A stretch of DNA of 64,000 nt from an uncultured Clostridia bacterium (lineage in GTDB: Bacteria; Bacillota; Clostridia; Christensenellales; Borkfalkiaceae), in assembly GCA_949282385.1 (NCBI GenBank), contig CASDOP010000010.1, forward strand, positions 1-64,000, given 5' to 3'. Positions 25,082 to 34,480 of the stretch are shown here, piece after piece (within the stretch, counting starts at the first letter, position 1; each line of letters starts with the position of its first letter). Position numbers and translations under genes: made by a program. The notes below the pieces were generated by a model. That model was not told where the DNA came from. It saw nothing but the letters and a program-made list of their open reading frames with translations, and ran no database searches.

Positions 25082-27586
25082 ATGAAACCTTTATATAAAG
25101 ATTTTTTCAGGGGAATGCTCAAAAATAAAGGTAAATTTATTTCGGTATTCTTCATAATCATGCTGGGCGCGGCGTTCTTTTCGGGTCTGCGCTCGAGCAA
25201 GACCGACATGCTCGTTTCCGCCGAAAATTATTACGACGCGCAGAACCTTTTCGATATATCGGTTGTAAGCACGGCGGGACTGACGGGCGAGGACGTGGAC
25301 TTGCTGCAGTCTTTAAACGAGGTGAGCTGTGCCGAGGGCGCATATTCCCTCGACGTGCTTTGCAATACCGAAGACAGGCGCGCCGTCAAGCTGCTTTCGC
25401 TTTCCGAAAACATAAATATTCCCGTAGTGGAAGGCTCGCTGCCGCAAAACAAAGACGAATGCCTTCTGGATAACCTTCTTCTCGAACTCGGCAAATACAG
25501 CGTGGGCGATAAAATTCAGTTCCTTTCTGGCGGAGAGGGCGACCTTTCCGAAAGCCTTTACACAACTGAATATACTATTACGGGTTTTGCCGACCTGCCG
25601 CAGTATATGGACCTCAACAGAGGCACGGGCAGCGTGGGCAACGGCGAAATAGACGGCTTTGTGCTTATCAGACCCGATGCGTTCAGGATGGATTATTTTA
25701 CGCAGATAAATATCCTCGTCGAGGGCGCGGAGGGCATGGACAGCTTTGAAGAGGAATACGACGCCGTCATCGAAAACGCGACTGCGAGCATAAATTCGGT
25801 TGCGGAGGAAGCCTGCGCAAGGCGGTACGACGAACTCTTAGATAAAATTTTAAACGACTACGGCGCGGCTTTGCCTCCCGAGATGATTGAGCAGCTTGTA
25901 CCCGTTCCCGAGTGGTACGTCGTCGGGCGCGAAACGGTATTTTCCTACGTCAATTTCCGCAGCGACGCCGACAGAATTGCCAGCCTCGGCGAGCTTCTGC
26001 CCATAGTTTTCTTCCTCGTTGCGGCGCTCGTCAGCCTTACGGCTATGACGCGCATGGTGGAGGAGGAACGCCAGCAGATAGGCACGCTCAAGGCACTCGG
26101 CTGCGGCAACGGCTCGGTACTCGCAAGGTACCTGCTGTATGCGCTCATACCCACGCTTTTAGGCTCGGTTGCGGGCGTGCTTGTGGGCGAAAAGGTCTTT
26201 CCGCTCGCCATAATGAACACTTATGCCATGCTCTATCAGGGGCTTAAAACTTTCGTTTTGCCGTATAACTTTGTGGAGGGCGCGATAGCCGTCGCGGCGA
26301 GCGTTCTTTCCACGGGAGTTGCCACTATTGTGGCGTGCCTGAGCATTTCCCGCTCCTGCCCCGCGCAGATAATGCGCCCCGAAGCGCCCAAGCCCGGCAA
26401 GAGGGTGCTTATCGAGCGCATTACGCCCGTCTGGAAGAGACTCAGCTTTACGCAGAAATCTACAATACGCAACATGTTCCGCAACAAGAAACGCTTTTTA
26501 ATGACTATTATCGGCGTTGCGGGCTGCATGGGGCTCGTGCTCGTCGGTCTGGGTCTGCACGATTCGATTATGGACGTTGTGGATTTGCAGTACACCGACC
26601 TTACCCATTACAAGGCATCCGTTTCCGTGCAGGAAGACATTTCGTCTGAGGACAGGGAACAGCTTATCGTCGGCATAGAGGGTATCGACGAGGGTGTTCA
26701 GGCGTTTACGCTCTACCAGAAATCTGTGGACATTCAGGGCAAGGACGGCATTCAGACGGTTACGCTGTGCGTTCCTCAAACGCTCGACGGAATAGAAAAT
26801 TACTTCACCTTCCGCGAAAGGGAGGGCAAAAACGGAGTATCGATTTGTGCCGACGGCGGCATAATGAGCGAAAAAACTGCGCGCACGCTCGGCGTTTCGG
26901 AGGGGGACACTGTTACTTTCAAGGACGGCAATTCGGACACGGTAACGGTTAAAATTACGGCGATTTACGAAAATTACATAGGGCATTTCCTGTTCATAGA
27001 CAACTCGCTTTATACTCAGCTTTTCGACGGAGAGCCTCATTATAATCAGATACTTTTAACCTATCCCGACGCTTCCGAAAGTTTCCAGAGCGAGCTGGGA
27101 AGTTATATTCTCTCAAACGAGGCGGTGCAGGGCGTATCTTTCACTTCGGCGCTTGTTGACTGGGCTAACGACACTCTCTCGTCGCTCAATACCATAGTTA
27201 TTATAGTGCTCGCCGCGGCGGCTCTTTTGGCGATAGTCGTGCTGTACAACCTCAACAGCATAAACATTGCCGAACGCAAGAGGGAGCTTGCCACGCTAAA
27301 AGTGCTCGGCTTCTACGACAAGGAAGTCGCAACCTACGTCTATAAGGAAAATGTGCTTTTAACCATAATAGGTATACTGTTGGGCGTGGGGCTGGGCGTG
27401 CTTCTGCACCAGTATGTCATACGCTCGATCGAAGTCGACCTCATAATGTTCGGCAGGAGCATTTATTGGTACAGCTACATAATAGGCGGTCTTATGACGC
27501 TCGGTTTCTCGGTTATAATCAATCTTATAATGTACCGCAGTCTGCAGCGCATAGACATGATAGAAAGCCTCAAGAGCATAGAATGA
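25082..27586 (+). CDS. FtsX/MacB-family ABC permease
   Basis: An 834-residue permease with TM1 near 13-33, a large outside domain (about 35-300), three TM helices near 310-440 (first FtsX domain), then a second TM/outside domain (about 480-700) and three final TM helices (710-820) with the second FtsX domain. The duplicated layout is that of YtrF/YknZ-like long permeases in Firmicutes. Pairs with the ATPase upstream. There is no two-component system or membrane-fusion protein next to it to hint at the substrate. Confidence 0.9.
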   Translation: MKPLYKDFFRGMLKNKGKFISVFFIIMLGAAFFSGLRSSKTDMLVSAENYYDAQNLFDISVVSTAGLTGEDVDLLQSLNEVSCAEGAYSLDVLCNTEDRRAVKLLSLSENINIPVVEGSLPQNKDECLLDNLLLELGKYSVGDKIQFLSGGEGDLSESLYTTEYTITGFADLPQYMDLNRGTGSVGNGEIDGFVLIRPDAFRMDYFTQINILVEGAEGMDSFEEEYDAVIENATASINSVAEEACARRYDELLDKILNDYGAALPPEMIEQLVPVPEWYVVGRETVFSYVNFRSDADRIASLGELLPIVFFLVAALVSLTAMTRMVEEERQQIGTLKALGCGNGSVLARYLLYALIPTLLGSVAGVLVGEKVFPLAIMNTYAMLYQGLKTFVLPYNFVEGAIAVAASVLSTGVATIVACLSISRSCPAQIMRPEAPKPGKRVLIERITPVWKRLSFTQKSTIRNMFRNKKRFLMTIIGVAGCMGLVLVGLGLHDSIMDVVDLQYTDLTHYKASVSVQEDISSEDREQLIVGIEGIDEGVQAFTLYQKSVDIQGKDGIQTVTLCVPQTLDGIENYFTFREREGKNGVSICADGGIMSEKTARTLGVSEGDTVTFKDGNSDTVTVKITAIYENYIGHFLFIDNSLYTQLFDGEPHYNQILLTYPDASESFQSELGSYILSNEAVQGVSFTSALVDWANDTLSSLNTIVIIVLAAAALLAIVVLYNLNSINIAERKRELATLKVLGFYDKEVATYVYKENVLLTIIGILLGVGLGVLLHQYVIRSIEVDLIMFGRSIYWYSYIIGGLMTLGFSVIINLIMYRSLQRIDMIESLKSIE

Positions 27587-27593
27587 CTTAATT

Positions 27594-27635
27594 GCGCCGT
27601 CCCGCCGCTTTAGCGGCGGGACGGCGCTCGGTTTA
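27594..27635 (+). terminator. Terminator of the ABC exporter operon
   Basis: GCGCCGTCCCGCCGC pairs with GCGGCGGGACGGCGC around TTTA. Confidence 0.8.
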
Positions 27636-27678
27636 TAATAAACATCGTGCGCAGTTTCGGAGCGTAAACAGGTAAAAA

Positions 27679-27724
27679 ATCGCATTCGCCCGCACATATA
27701 TGCGGGCGAATGCGGTTTTTTTCA
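27679..27724 (+). terminator. Second terminator after the ABC operon
   Basis: CGCATTCGCCCGC pairs with GCGGGCGAATGCG around ACATATAT, followed by GTTTTTTT. Confidence 0.8.
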
Positions 27725-27800
27725 TAAATCTTATTAAATAAATGCGTATTGGCGCAAGCATGGGCGAATAATTGCACAAAATATGCGCGGAGGAATTTTT

Positions 27801-28751
27801 ATGTGCACAGCGGCAAGTTTCAGAAAGGGCGGACTGTATTTCGGCAGAACGCTCGATCATAATTTATCTTACGGAGAGGAGGTGGTAATTGCGCCCCGCG
27901 GGTTCGACTTCGGTTTCGGCGGGAAGTTCGCCGTCGTCGGAATGGCGCTCGTCGCCGAAGGCTATCCGCTTTTTTACGACGCCATGAACGAAAAAGGTCT
28001 GTGCATGGCGGGGCTTAATTTTGTGGGCAACGCGCATTACAGTCAGCCTTCGGGCGACAAAAACGAAGTGGCGCAATATCAGTTTATCCCGCATATTCTT
28101 TCGCGTTTCACAAATGTCGACGAGGCGGAGGAAGAAATTAAAAAGATAAAACTTACAAACCGCCCATTCAGCGACAGCCTGCCCTGCGCCGAGCTTCACT
28201 GGATGATTTCGGACGAGAAGAGGGATATTGTGGTAGAAAGTATGCGCGGGGGTATGAATATTTACGATAACCGCGCGGGCGTTCTAGCCAACAATCCGCC
28301 CTTTGCCGAACAGATGCTCAACCTCAGCGATTACATGCACCTTTCCGCAGCGCAGCCGCGCAACTCGCTCTGTCCGTCGGCAGATTTGCAGCGTTACAGC
28401 CTGGGCATGGGCGCAATCGGGCTGCCGGGCGACCTTTCTTCGCGTTCGCGCTTCGTGCGTGCGGCGTTCGTAAGAAATAATTGCGTTTGCGGCGGGGAAA
28501 AGTACGGCGGCGTCAACGCCCTTTTCAACATTCTCGGCAGCGTGCGGCAGGTGCGCGGATGCAACGCGTTCGAAGACGGCTATGAAACCACGCTTTACAC
28601 CTCTTGTTGCGACGCTTCGGCGGGCGTTTATTACTACACTCTGTACGAAAATCACGCCATAACGGGCGTAGACATGCGCTCGCGCGACCTCGCTTCGTCC
28701 GCACTCATGCGTTTCCCCCTCGAAAGGGAGGAAAGAATAACTCTGCAGTGA
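27801..28751 (+). CDS. Choloylglycine hydrolase family protein (bile salt hydrolase or penicillin acylase)
   Basis: A 316-residue N-terminal nucleophile hydrolase. It starts MCTAAS, so removal of Met exposes the catalytic Cys2. Other conserved residues are visible: GRTLD (Arg and Asp of the active site), the asparagine in AGLNFVG, the Asn pair in LANNPPF and the arginine in SSRSRFVRA. The start at 27801 follows GGAGGA. The family includes bile salt hydrolases, which release glycine or taurine from bile acids, and penicillin V acylases; sequence reading alone does not separate them. No signal peptide, so cytoplasmic. A gut habitat would favour the bile salt role. Confidence 0.88.
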   Translation: MCTAASFRKGGLYFGRTLDHNLSYGEEVVIAPRGFDFGFGGKFAVVGMALVAEGYPLFYDAMNEKGLCMAGLNFVGNAHYSQPSGDKNEVAQYQFIPHILSRFTNVDEAEEEIKKIKLTNRPFSDSLPCAELHWMISDEKRDIVVESMRGGMNIYDNRAGVLANNPPFAEQMLNLSDYMHLSAAQPRNSLCPSADLQRYSLGMGAIGLPGDLSSRSRFVRAAFVRNNCVCGGEKYGGVNALFNILGSVRQVRGCNAFEDGYETTLYTSCCDASAGVYYYTLYENHAITGVDMRSRDLASSALMRFPLEREERITLQ

Positions 28752-28798
28752 GATTATGTCTTAATCATAATTTTTCGCGCATAATAATTGCCGCATAA

Positions 28799-28836
28799 TA
28801 ATTGCCGCTCGCGAGAGCGGCAAAAACTATTTTTTA
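28799..28836 (+). terminator. Terminator of the choloylglycine hydrolase gene
   Basis: TTGCCGCTC pairs with GAGCGGCAA around GCGA, followed by AAACTATTTTTT. A second palindrome (CGCCGCAATGCG and its complement) lies at 28850-28883. Confidence 0.65.
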
Positions 28837-28983
28837 GTGAACATACAACGCGCCGCAATGCGAATTAGTGCGCATTGCGGCGCATTATGCACATTTTACA
28901 AATTTTTTGCCGCTACGCACTTTTTTTGCGGCGGCATTTGTGGTATAATATTAAGCGTAAAATAATCTGTATACGGTGAAGAC

Positions 28984-30051
28984 ATGAAAATCGGTATTTT
29001 GACAAGCGGCGGCGACTGCGCAGGGTTGAACGCCGTCATAAGGGCGGCGGGAATTTCCGTTTTCCGCAACATAAAGGGCGCAGAACTTATCGGCATACCC
29101 GAAGGCTACGGCGGACTTATAAGCGGCGAAAGCGTAAAACTGCGCGAAAGCGACATATGCGGCATTCTTTCCGAGGGCGGAACTATTCTCGGCTCTTCCC
29201 GTCAGCCTTTCAAGCAGATGCAGGTAATGGGCGACGCCGGAAAAACCAAACTTGACAAAATGGTTTCCAACTATAAAAAAATGGGACTTGATTGCCTCAT
29301 AGCGATAGGCGGCGCTGGCACGCATAAAAATGCCGCCCTGCTCATGCGCGAGGGCTGCAACGTCATCGGCGTTCCCAAGACGATAGACAACGACATATGG
29401 GGTACGGACGTAACTTTCGGTTTCCAGACGGCGGTAGAGGTAGCATGTTCCTGCATGGACAGAATACGCACCACCGCCGACAGTCATGCGAGGGTTATGC
29501 TCGTCGAAATTATGGGCAACAAGGCGGGCTGGCTCGCTCTTCATTCTGGCATTGCCGCTGGCGCGGACGCCATTCTCATACCTGAAATGCCATTTTTTGA
29601 GGACGAATTGTGCAAATTTATAAGCGATAAGAAAAAGAAGGGTGCACGCAGCGTGCTCATAGCCGTTGCCGAGGGCGCGCATATACGCGCAGAGGCTGGG
29701 CTTAAGCGCAAACAGCGCTCGTTTGCCCGCGCAGAGCTTGGCGAAAAGACGATAACCAACCATCTGGCGGAATACATCGAACAGCATACGGGTTACGCCG
29801 CGCGCACTTCTGTTTTGGGCTATGTCCAGAGGGGCGGCGCGCCCTGCGCTTACGACAGATTGCTCTGCACCCGTCTCGGGGAGCAGGCTGCATACCTCGC
29901 CGCCGAGGGCAAGTTCGGCGTAACGATTGCGGTTAAGGGCAATTCCCTCGCCGTAAACAAACTTGAAGATATTGCAGGCAAATATAAATACGTCACCCGC
30001 GGCGACAGAATGGTCAGGTGCGCGGAGGAGCTGGGAATTTTTCTCGGCTGA
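28984..30051 (+). CDS. pfkA: 6-phosphofructokinase, group III type
   Basis: A 355-residue phosphofructokinase. It has GGDCAGLNAVIR at the N terminus, the catalytic TIDND (D135) and K132 in PKTIDND. The stretch RTTADSHARVMLVEIMGNKAGWLALHSG matches actinobacterial-type (group III) enzymes. Position 112 is Gly, as in ATP users, but the preceding metal/ATP-site residue is Ala (GGAGT) where Asp or Glu is usual (GGDGS, GGEGT). K132 is shared with PPi-dependent forms. Glycolytic function is likely; phosphoryl donor is uncertain. GGTGAAG precedes the start, and a TATAAT lies at 28944. Confidence 0.88.
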   Translation: MKIGILTSGGDCAGLNAVIRAAGISVFRNIKGAELIGIPEGYGGLISGESVKLRESDICGILSEGGTILGSSRQPFKQMQVMGDAGKTKLDKMVSNYKKMGLDCLIAIGGAGTHKNAALLMREGCNVIGVPKTIDNDIWGTDVTFGFQTAVEVACSCMDRIRTTADSHARVMLVEIMGNKAGWLALHSGIAAGADAILIPEMPFFEDELCKFISDKKKKGARSVLIAVAEGAHIRAEAGLKRKQRSFARAELGEKTITNHLAEYIEQHTGYAARTSVLGYVQRGGAPCAYDRLLCTRLGEQAAYLAAEGKFGVTIAVKGNSLAVNKLEDIAGKYKYVTRGDRMVRCAEELGIFLG

Positions 30052-30162
30052 GCATAACCTTACAAAACAATAAAGTCGTTTGCCCGCAACAAAGGGAACA
30101 ATATCAAAGACGGTCTATTAAGTTGCGCTCGACAAAAAAGAGCGGACGAAGAGGAGAATGCT

Positions 30163-32238
30163 ATGTCCGGCGATAAAGGCAAAGTTAAAAAATCTTTCAT
30201 AAAAGGCATATACGTCAACAGGGAATACAGCTGGCTGCTGTTCAACAACCGCGTTCTCGACCAGGCTTCGGACGAGGTCAATCCGCTGCTGGAGAGGGCG
30301 AAATTCCTCGCAATTTCAGCTTCCAACCTCGACGAATTTTTTATGGTCAGAGTGGGCAGCCTGTATAACGAACTCGCGTCTTCCCCGCAGGAGCGCGAAA
30401 ACAAGACGGGACTTACCGCGCAGAAACAGCTCGACGGAATAAGCAAAGTGGTAAGGGAATATTATTCTGCGCGTTCGGCGTGCTACGTCGCGCTCAACAA
30501 AGCCCTCGCCGAAAAGGGCGTTCGCATAGTCAAAGTCGCCCGCCTTTCGCCCAAGCGCGCAAAGGAGTGCGAAGCGCTGTTCAAAAACAACGTTCTGCCT
30601 ATGCTGTCTATGATGGTGCTGGACGCGAAACACCCCATGATGCAGTTTGAAAACAAGCGCAACTACATGCTTTACGACCTCGTAAAGGGGGACAGGAGAA
30701 TGGTGGGAGTGATGGCGCTCAACGACAATCTTCCCAAGATTTACCGCATAGGTTCGGGCGAAAACATTAAACTCGTTACTCTCGAAGAGCTTGTGCGCGC
30801 TTTCGGACACACGGCGTTCACGGGCTACGAGGTAAAGGACAGCATGCTCATGCGCGTAACGCGCAACGCCGATTTCGATACTTTTATAGACGACGGCGAC
30901 GTGGAGCACGACTTTTCGCAGATTATGAAAAGCAAAGTCGCTTCCCGCGCGAGAATGAACATCGTGCGCCTCGAAACCGACAAGGAAGACAGCAGACTTA
31001 AAGAATTTGCGCTCAAACTAATAAAAATTTCGCCCGATTTCTGTTTTTGCGACAAAAGGGTTTTCGACTATAAATTCCTCTTTTCGCTCGATAAATTTCT
31101 GCCAGAAGAGCTTGCGGCTCAGCTAAAGTATAAGCCGTTCAAAGGCGGCGTGGACGAAAAACTTTTATCCTGTCCGTCGCTTATCGACGAAGTGCGCTCG
31201 CGCGATATTTTCCTTTCCTACCCCTACGACGCGATGACGCCGCTTGAGGACCTGCTTGAAGAATGCTCGCGCGACAGGCGCGTCAGTTCTATAGCCATAA
31301 CCATTTACCGCCTGGCGCACCACTCGCGCATAGCCGACATTCTGTGCCGCGCCAGCGAAAACGGCAAGCTCGTTACTGTAGTCATCGAGCTTTGCGCTCG
31401 CTTCGACGAGGAAAACAACATGTACTTCGCGCGCAAACTGCAGGAGGCGGGCTGTACTATTATTTACGGAATGGAAAATTTCAAGGTTCATTCCAAAATA
31501 ATTTCTATCGTCATGCAGGGCGAAGATGGCATAAGCTACATAACTCATCTCGGCACGGGCAACTACAACGAAGCAACGAGCAAGCAGTACACCGACCTCA
31601 ACATTATTACTGCCGACAGGGAAATCGGCGAGGACGCGGCGGCGTTCTTCCGCAACATATCCATCTGCAACACCGACTTCAGATATAAAAGACTGCTCGT
31701 CGCGCCCGAAACGCTCAAGACGGGCATAATAGCCTGCATAGACCGCGAAACCGAACGCGCGAAGGCGGGCAAGGGCGGGTTTATCCTCGCAAAGATGAAT
31801 AGTCTTACGGATAAGGCGATAATCGATAAACTGTGCGAAGCGAGCAAGGCGGGCGTGCGCATACGCCTCATCGTGCGCGGCATATGCTGCATTCTTCCCG
31901 AGGTTGCGGGCAAGACGGAAAATATAACCGTGATAAGCATAGTCGGCAGGTTCCTCGAACATTCGAGGGTGTATTCCTTCGGCAGGGGAAGGGACAGAAT
32001 AACTTACATCTCTTCAGCCGACCTGATGACGCGCAATGTCGACAAGCGCGTGGAAATTGCCGCGCCCGTGCTCGATAAGGGCATAGAGGAAAAAATAATA
32101 AACATGCTCGAAACGATGTATAAAGACAATGTCAGGGCGAGAAAACTGTGCCCGGACGGCAAATACCGCCCCGTCGAGGGAGAACCTCCGCTCGACAGTC
32201 AGCAGTATTTTCTCGGGGGCGATGGCTCGGAACAATGA
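30163..32238 (+). CDS. ppk1: Polyphosphate kinase 1
   Basis: A 691-residue Ppk1, which reversibly makes polyphosphate from ATP. The N and H domains start with VNREYSWLLFNNRVL and SNLDEFFMVRVG. The two catalytic-domain histidines are H443 in FKVHSKI (the autophosphorylated one) and H600 in FLEHSRVYSFG. Length is normal. AGAGGAGA precedes the start. It follows pfkA by 110 bases with no terminator seen, so co-transcription is possible. It links to the phosphate regulon upstream by function, although no Pho-box-like repeat is seen before it. Confidence 0.95.
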   Translation: MSGDKGKVKKSFIKGIYVNREYSWLLFNNRVLDQASDEVNPLLERAKFLAISASNLDEFFMVRVGSLYNELASSPQERENKTGLTAQKQLDGISKVVREYYSARSACYVALNKALAEKGVRIVKVARLSPKRAKECEALFKNNVLPMLSMMVLDAKHPMMQFENKRNYMLYDLVKGDRRMVGVMALNDNLPKIYRIGSGENIKLVTLEELVRAFGHTAFTGYEVKDSMLMRVTRNADFDTFIDDGDVEHDFSQIMKSKVASRARMNIVRLETDKEDSRLKEFALKLIKISPDFCFCDKRVFDYKFLFSLDKFLPEELAAQLKYKPFKGGVDEKLLSCPSLIDEVRSRDIFLSYPYDAMTPLEDLLEECSRDRRVSSIAITIYRLAHHSRIADILCRASENGKLVTVVIELCARFDEENNMYFARKLQEAGCTIIYGMENFKVHSKIISIVMQGEDGISYITHLGTGNYNEATSKQYTDLNIITADREIGEDAAAFFRNISICNTDFRYKRLLVAPETLKTGIIACIDRETERAKAGKGGFILAKMNSLTDKAIIDKLCEASKAGVRIRLIVRGICCILPEVAGKTENITVISIVGRFLEHSRVYSFGRGRDRITYISSADLMTRNVDKRVEIAAPVLDKGIEEKIINMLETMYKDNVRARKLCPDGKYRPVEGEPPLDSQQYFLGGDGSEQ

Positions 32239-32383
32239 GCTTCAAAGCGCGTAAATTTACCCTCGGGCTGTATTAAAAGCGCGATTTTGTCAATAAATTT
32301 ACCGTTACGCGCTATGAGATAAGCCGTTTTCGGCGGCGAAAAACGGAAAATTTATGTAATAAAAAATTTTTTTGTAATAATTA

Positions 32384-32413
32384 TTTACAATTTGCCTTTA
32401 GGCGTGATATAAT
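32384..32413 (+). promoter_or_regulatory. Promoter of the CvpA-like gene
   Basis: TTTACA (32384-32389), 18 bases, TATAAT (32408-32413). Confidence 0.7.
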
Positions 32414-32447
32414 ATAAAGCGCATAAACAGATAGGGAGGTAGTGCTA

Positions 32448-33014
32448 ATGCTTCTGGCCGATTGGATAGCCGTCGCAGTTCTCGCGGTTGCGCTTCTATT
32501 AGGGCTTATAGCGGGTTTCGCCGGCGGTCTGAAGTTTTTCACCGGCGGTATATTCGGCATAATCATTTCGATAATAGTATGCTATTTCCTTTACGGCGTC
32601 GTTTCCGACTGGGCTTTCGTCAACGACCTGCTCGTAAAGCTGTCGGGCAGCGTGGCTTCGGGCGGCAACGCTTTCACCGATTTCCTCGTTAATATTCATT
32701 TTGAAGCCGTTCTGCTCTGCATAATAATGTTCGTGGTAGTGCAGATTTTGCGCATCATAATCGTAAAAATTATTGCAGGCGTTCTCGAAATAAACAACAC
32801 CGCTTTAAAGGTAATAAACAAATTGCTCGGCATGGTTTTAATGGTTGCCGTGGCTTTCATGGTAGGACTTATAGCCTTCCAGATTATCTACTGGGTAGGC
32901 GGCGAGAGCGCGCAGCAGGTTTCTGACGCTTTCAACGGCAGCGTGCTCAAACTTGACTGGCTGTACGAAAATAACCCTCTGCGCAGCATGGTTCATTATT
33001 TTTCGCTTGCGTGA
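32448..33014 (+). CDS. CvpA-family membrane protein
   Basis: A 188-residue protein with four hydrophobic segments (about 5-22, 28-50, 82-105 and 125-150), in the order and length of the CvpA/colicin V production family. The start at ATG 32448 follows GGGAGGT seven bases upstream; the GTG six bases earlier is too close. CvpA proteins affect envelope integrity; the molecular role is not known. Confidence 0.7.
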   Translation: MLLADWIAVAVLAVALLLGLIAGFAGGLKFFTGGIFGIIISIIVCYFLYGVVSDWAFVNDLLVKLSGSVASGGNAFTDFLVNIHFEAVLLCIIMFVVVQILRIIIVKIIAGVLEINNTALKVINKLLGMVLMVAVAFMVGLIAFQIIYWVGGESAQQVSDAFNGSVLKLDWLYENNPLRSMVHYFSLA

Positions 33015-33040
33015 AATTAAAATGTAATATTACTTTGCGT

Positions 33041-33073
33041 GCGGCGGGCAACTATCGGTTGCCCGCCGCATAA
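33041..33073 (+). terminator. Hairpin after the CvpA-like gene
   Basis: GCGGCGGGCAAC pairs with GTTGCCCGCCGC around TATCG. No long T run follows, so termination may be partial and the PRC-barrel gene may share the transcript. Confidence 0.55.
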
Positions 33074-33082
33074 CATTATACT

Positions 33083-33412
33083 ATGGAACTTTCGTATAAT
33101 GTCATTAAAAAGCTGGACGTCGTCTGCCTCAACGACGGCAAAAACCTCGGCAGGGTGTGCGATCTGGTATTTCTTTATCCCGAAAACCGCGTAAAAGGTT
33201 TTTTCGTTACTGGCGGAAAAGGCTTCAGGTTTTCGCGTCAGGAGGAGTTTATTCCCATAACATCCGTAACTAAAATCGGCGAGGACGTGATTTTGGTCAA
33301 ACGCGAGGAAAAGAAAGAAAAATGTCCGCCCCGCCGCGAAAGGAACTGTTGTCCTCCGCCCTTTGTGCGCGACGGCGGCGACGATAGGCGCGACACTGGC
33401 GAATACGAATGA
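33083..33412 (+). CDS. YlmC/YmxH-like PRC-barrel protein
   Basis: A 109-residue protein. Residues 1-75 are a PRC barrel, as in the YlmC/YmxH sporulation-linked family (ELSYNVIKKLDVVCLNDGKNLGRVCDLVF, then FIPITSVTKIGEDVILV). The tail is a charged, Cys/Pro/Arg-rich segment (CPPRRERNCCPPP) not usual for the family. Ribosome site is poor. In spore formers this family is annotated as sporulation-related; function is not established. Confidence 0.78.
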   Translation: MELSYNVIKKLDVVCLNDGKNLGRVCDLVFLYPENRVKGFFVTGGKGFRFSRQEEFIPITSVTKIGEDVILVKREEKKEKCPPRRERNCCPPPFVRDGGDDRRDTGEYE

Positions 33413-33569
33413 TATTCCCCGGCAGCGCATCCCGAGAAGACAGCGAATAAATTTTTAAAAACCGTGCAATTATTCTTATAAAACAGTTTACAAACGCAAT
33501 AAATATTAATATAATGTTAGCACTTGGCAGAAGTGCTGATTACTTAGTATGTGAACGGGAGAAAATCGT

Positions 33570-34079
33570 ATGGTAAGATATATCAAATGTCCGAGGTGCG
33601 AACTCAACTATATCGACGCCGACAAGCAGGAATACTGCGACGTGTGCATTGCCGAAATGAAGGGCAACAAGCTTCAGTTTGCCGACCTCGAGGACGAGGA
33701 GCTGGAAGAAGAGCTTGAAGCAGAAAACACCGAGCTTTGCCCCGTGTGCGGCGTAAACCGCATGCGCTACGGCGAGAAGATGTGCGAAGCTTGCCGTCGC
33801 AAGTCCGAATACGACGAGGAAGAGGAAATCGACCCCGAGAAGGACGAGGAATGGAAGAGCTATCTCGACGACGAAATGGACGATCTGACCATTGACGACG
33901 AAGACCTCGAAGAGGAGCTTAAAAAAGACCTCGACGGAGAGGACGAAGAAGAGGAAGAGAGCGAAGAAAACTCCGACGACTTCTTCGACGAAGATGTCGA
34001 TTCGCTTTCCGACCTCGAGGACGAAGAGTTCGACGACGATGACGACGATGATGACGACGATGACGACGACTTATTCTGA
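33570..34079 (+). CDS. Acidic zinc-ribbon protein, function unknown
   Basis: A 169-residue protein I cannot name. It has two pairs of CxxC knuckles: CPRCELNYIDADKQEYCDVC (7-26) and CPVCGVNRMRYGEKMCEAC (57-75), each a likely zinc ribbon. From about 80 on it is nearly all Asp and Glu, ending in ten or more Asp and LF. The tail resembles that of RNA polymerase delta (RpoE) in charge only. CGGGAGAA precedes the start, and a strong terminator follows. A nucleic-acid mimic, chaperone-like or polymerase-binding role is imaginable but not shown. Confidence 0.75.
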   Translation: MVRYIKCPRCELNYIDADKQEYCDVCIAEMKGNKLQFADLEDEELEEELEAENTELCPVCGVNRMRYGEKMCEACRRKSEYDEEEEIDPEKDEEWKSYLDDEMDDLTIDDEDLEEELKKDLDGEDEEEEESEENSDDFFDEDVDSLSDLEDEEFDDDDDDDDDDDDDLF

Positions 34080-34094
34080 TTAATCTTAATTTTT

Positions 34095-34130
34095 GCGCCG
34101 TGCGCTTTTGCGCACGGCGCATTTTTTTCC
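34095..34130 (+). terminator. Terminator of the acidic protein gene
   Basis: GCGCCGTGCG pairs with CGCACGGCGC around CTTTTG, followed by ATTTTTTT. Confidence 0.9.
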
Positions 34131-34152
34131 TTTTTTTGTCAATAATTATATT

Positions 34153-34398
34153 ATGATTAAGGCAGATAATACTATAAGTTCAATAAAGCAGTGCGTGCGC
34201 GAACTGAGCAATAACCGCATAATAGTAAAACTCAATCTCGGCAGAAACAAATATGTAACCTATCCCGCAACCCTTTCGGGCGTGTACCCTTCCATTTTCA
34301 CCGTTCAGCCCGAGGACGCCAATTTTATAGGTAAAACTTCCTTTTCTTATTCGGAAATTCTCTGCGGCAGAGTGAGGATAACCAAGGACATAAAGTAA
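34153..34398 (+). CDS. veg: Veg family protein
   Basis: An 81-residue Veg (DUF1021) protein: ISSIKQCVRELSNNRIIVKLNLGRNK, then SGVYPSIFTVQ and TSFSYSEILCGRVRI, the standard blocks. Veg in Bacillus is linked to biofilm formation; it is conserved across Firmicutes. The Met at 34153 gives the family's usual length. No Shine-Dalgarno is seen: the sequence is AAT-rich right up to the start, so a leaderless or weakly initiated message is possible. The order veg, SipL-like gene, ispE is common in Clostridia. Confidence 0.88.
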   Translation: MIKADNTISSIKQCVRELSNNRIIVKLNLGRNKYVTYPATLSGVYPSIFTVQPEDANFIGKTSFSYSEILCGRVRITKDIK

Positions 34399-34480
34399 CG
34401 CGGGATTATAAGGGGCAATAAGTAATAATTGTCTTTCGCGGGGCATATTATACCTTGTAACAAAACAAGGAGTGCAAAAT

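Noticed and set aside
34153-34155. Leaderless promoter for veg
   Set aside because: AATAAT lies at the right distance, but no acceptable -35 box was found, so it was not called.
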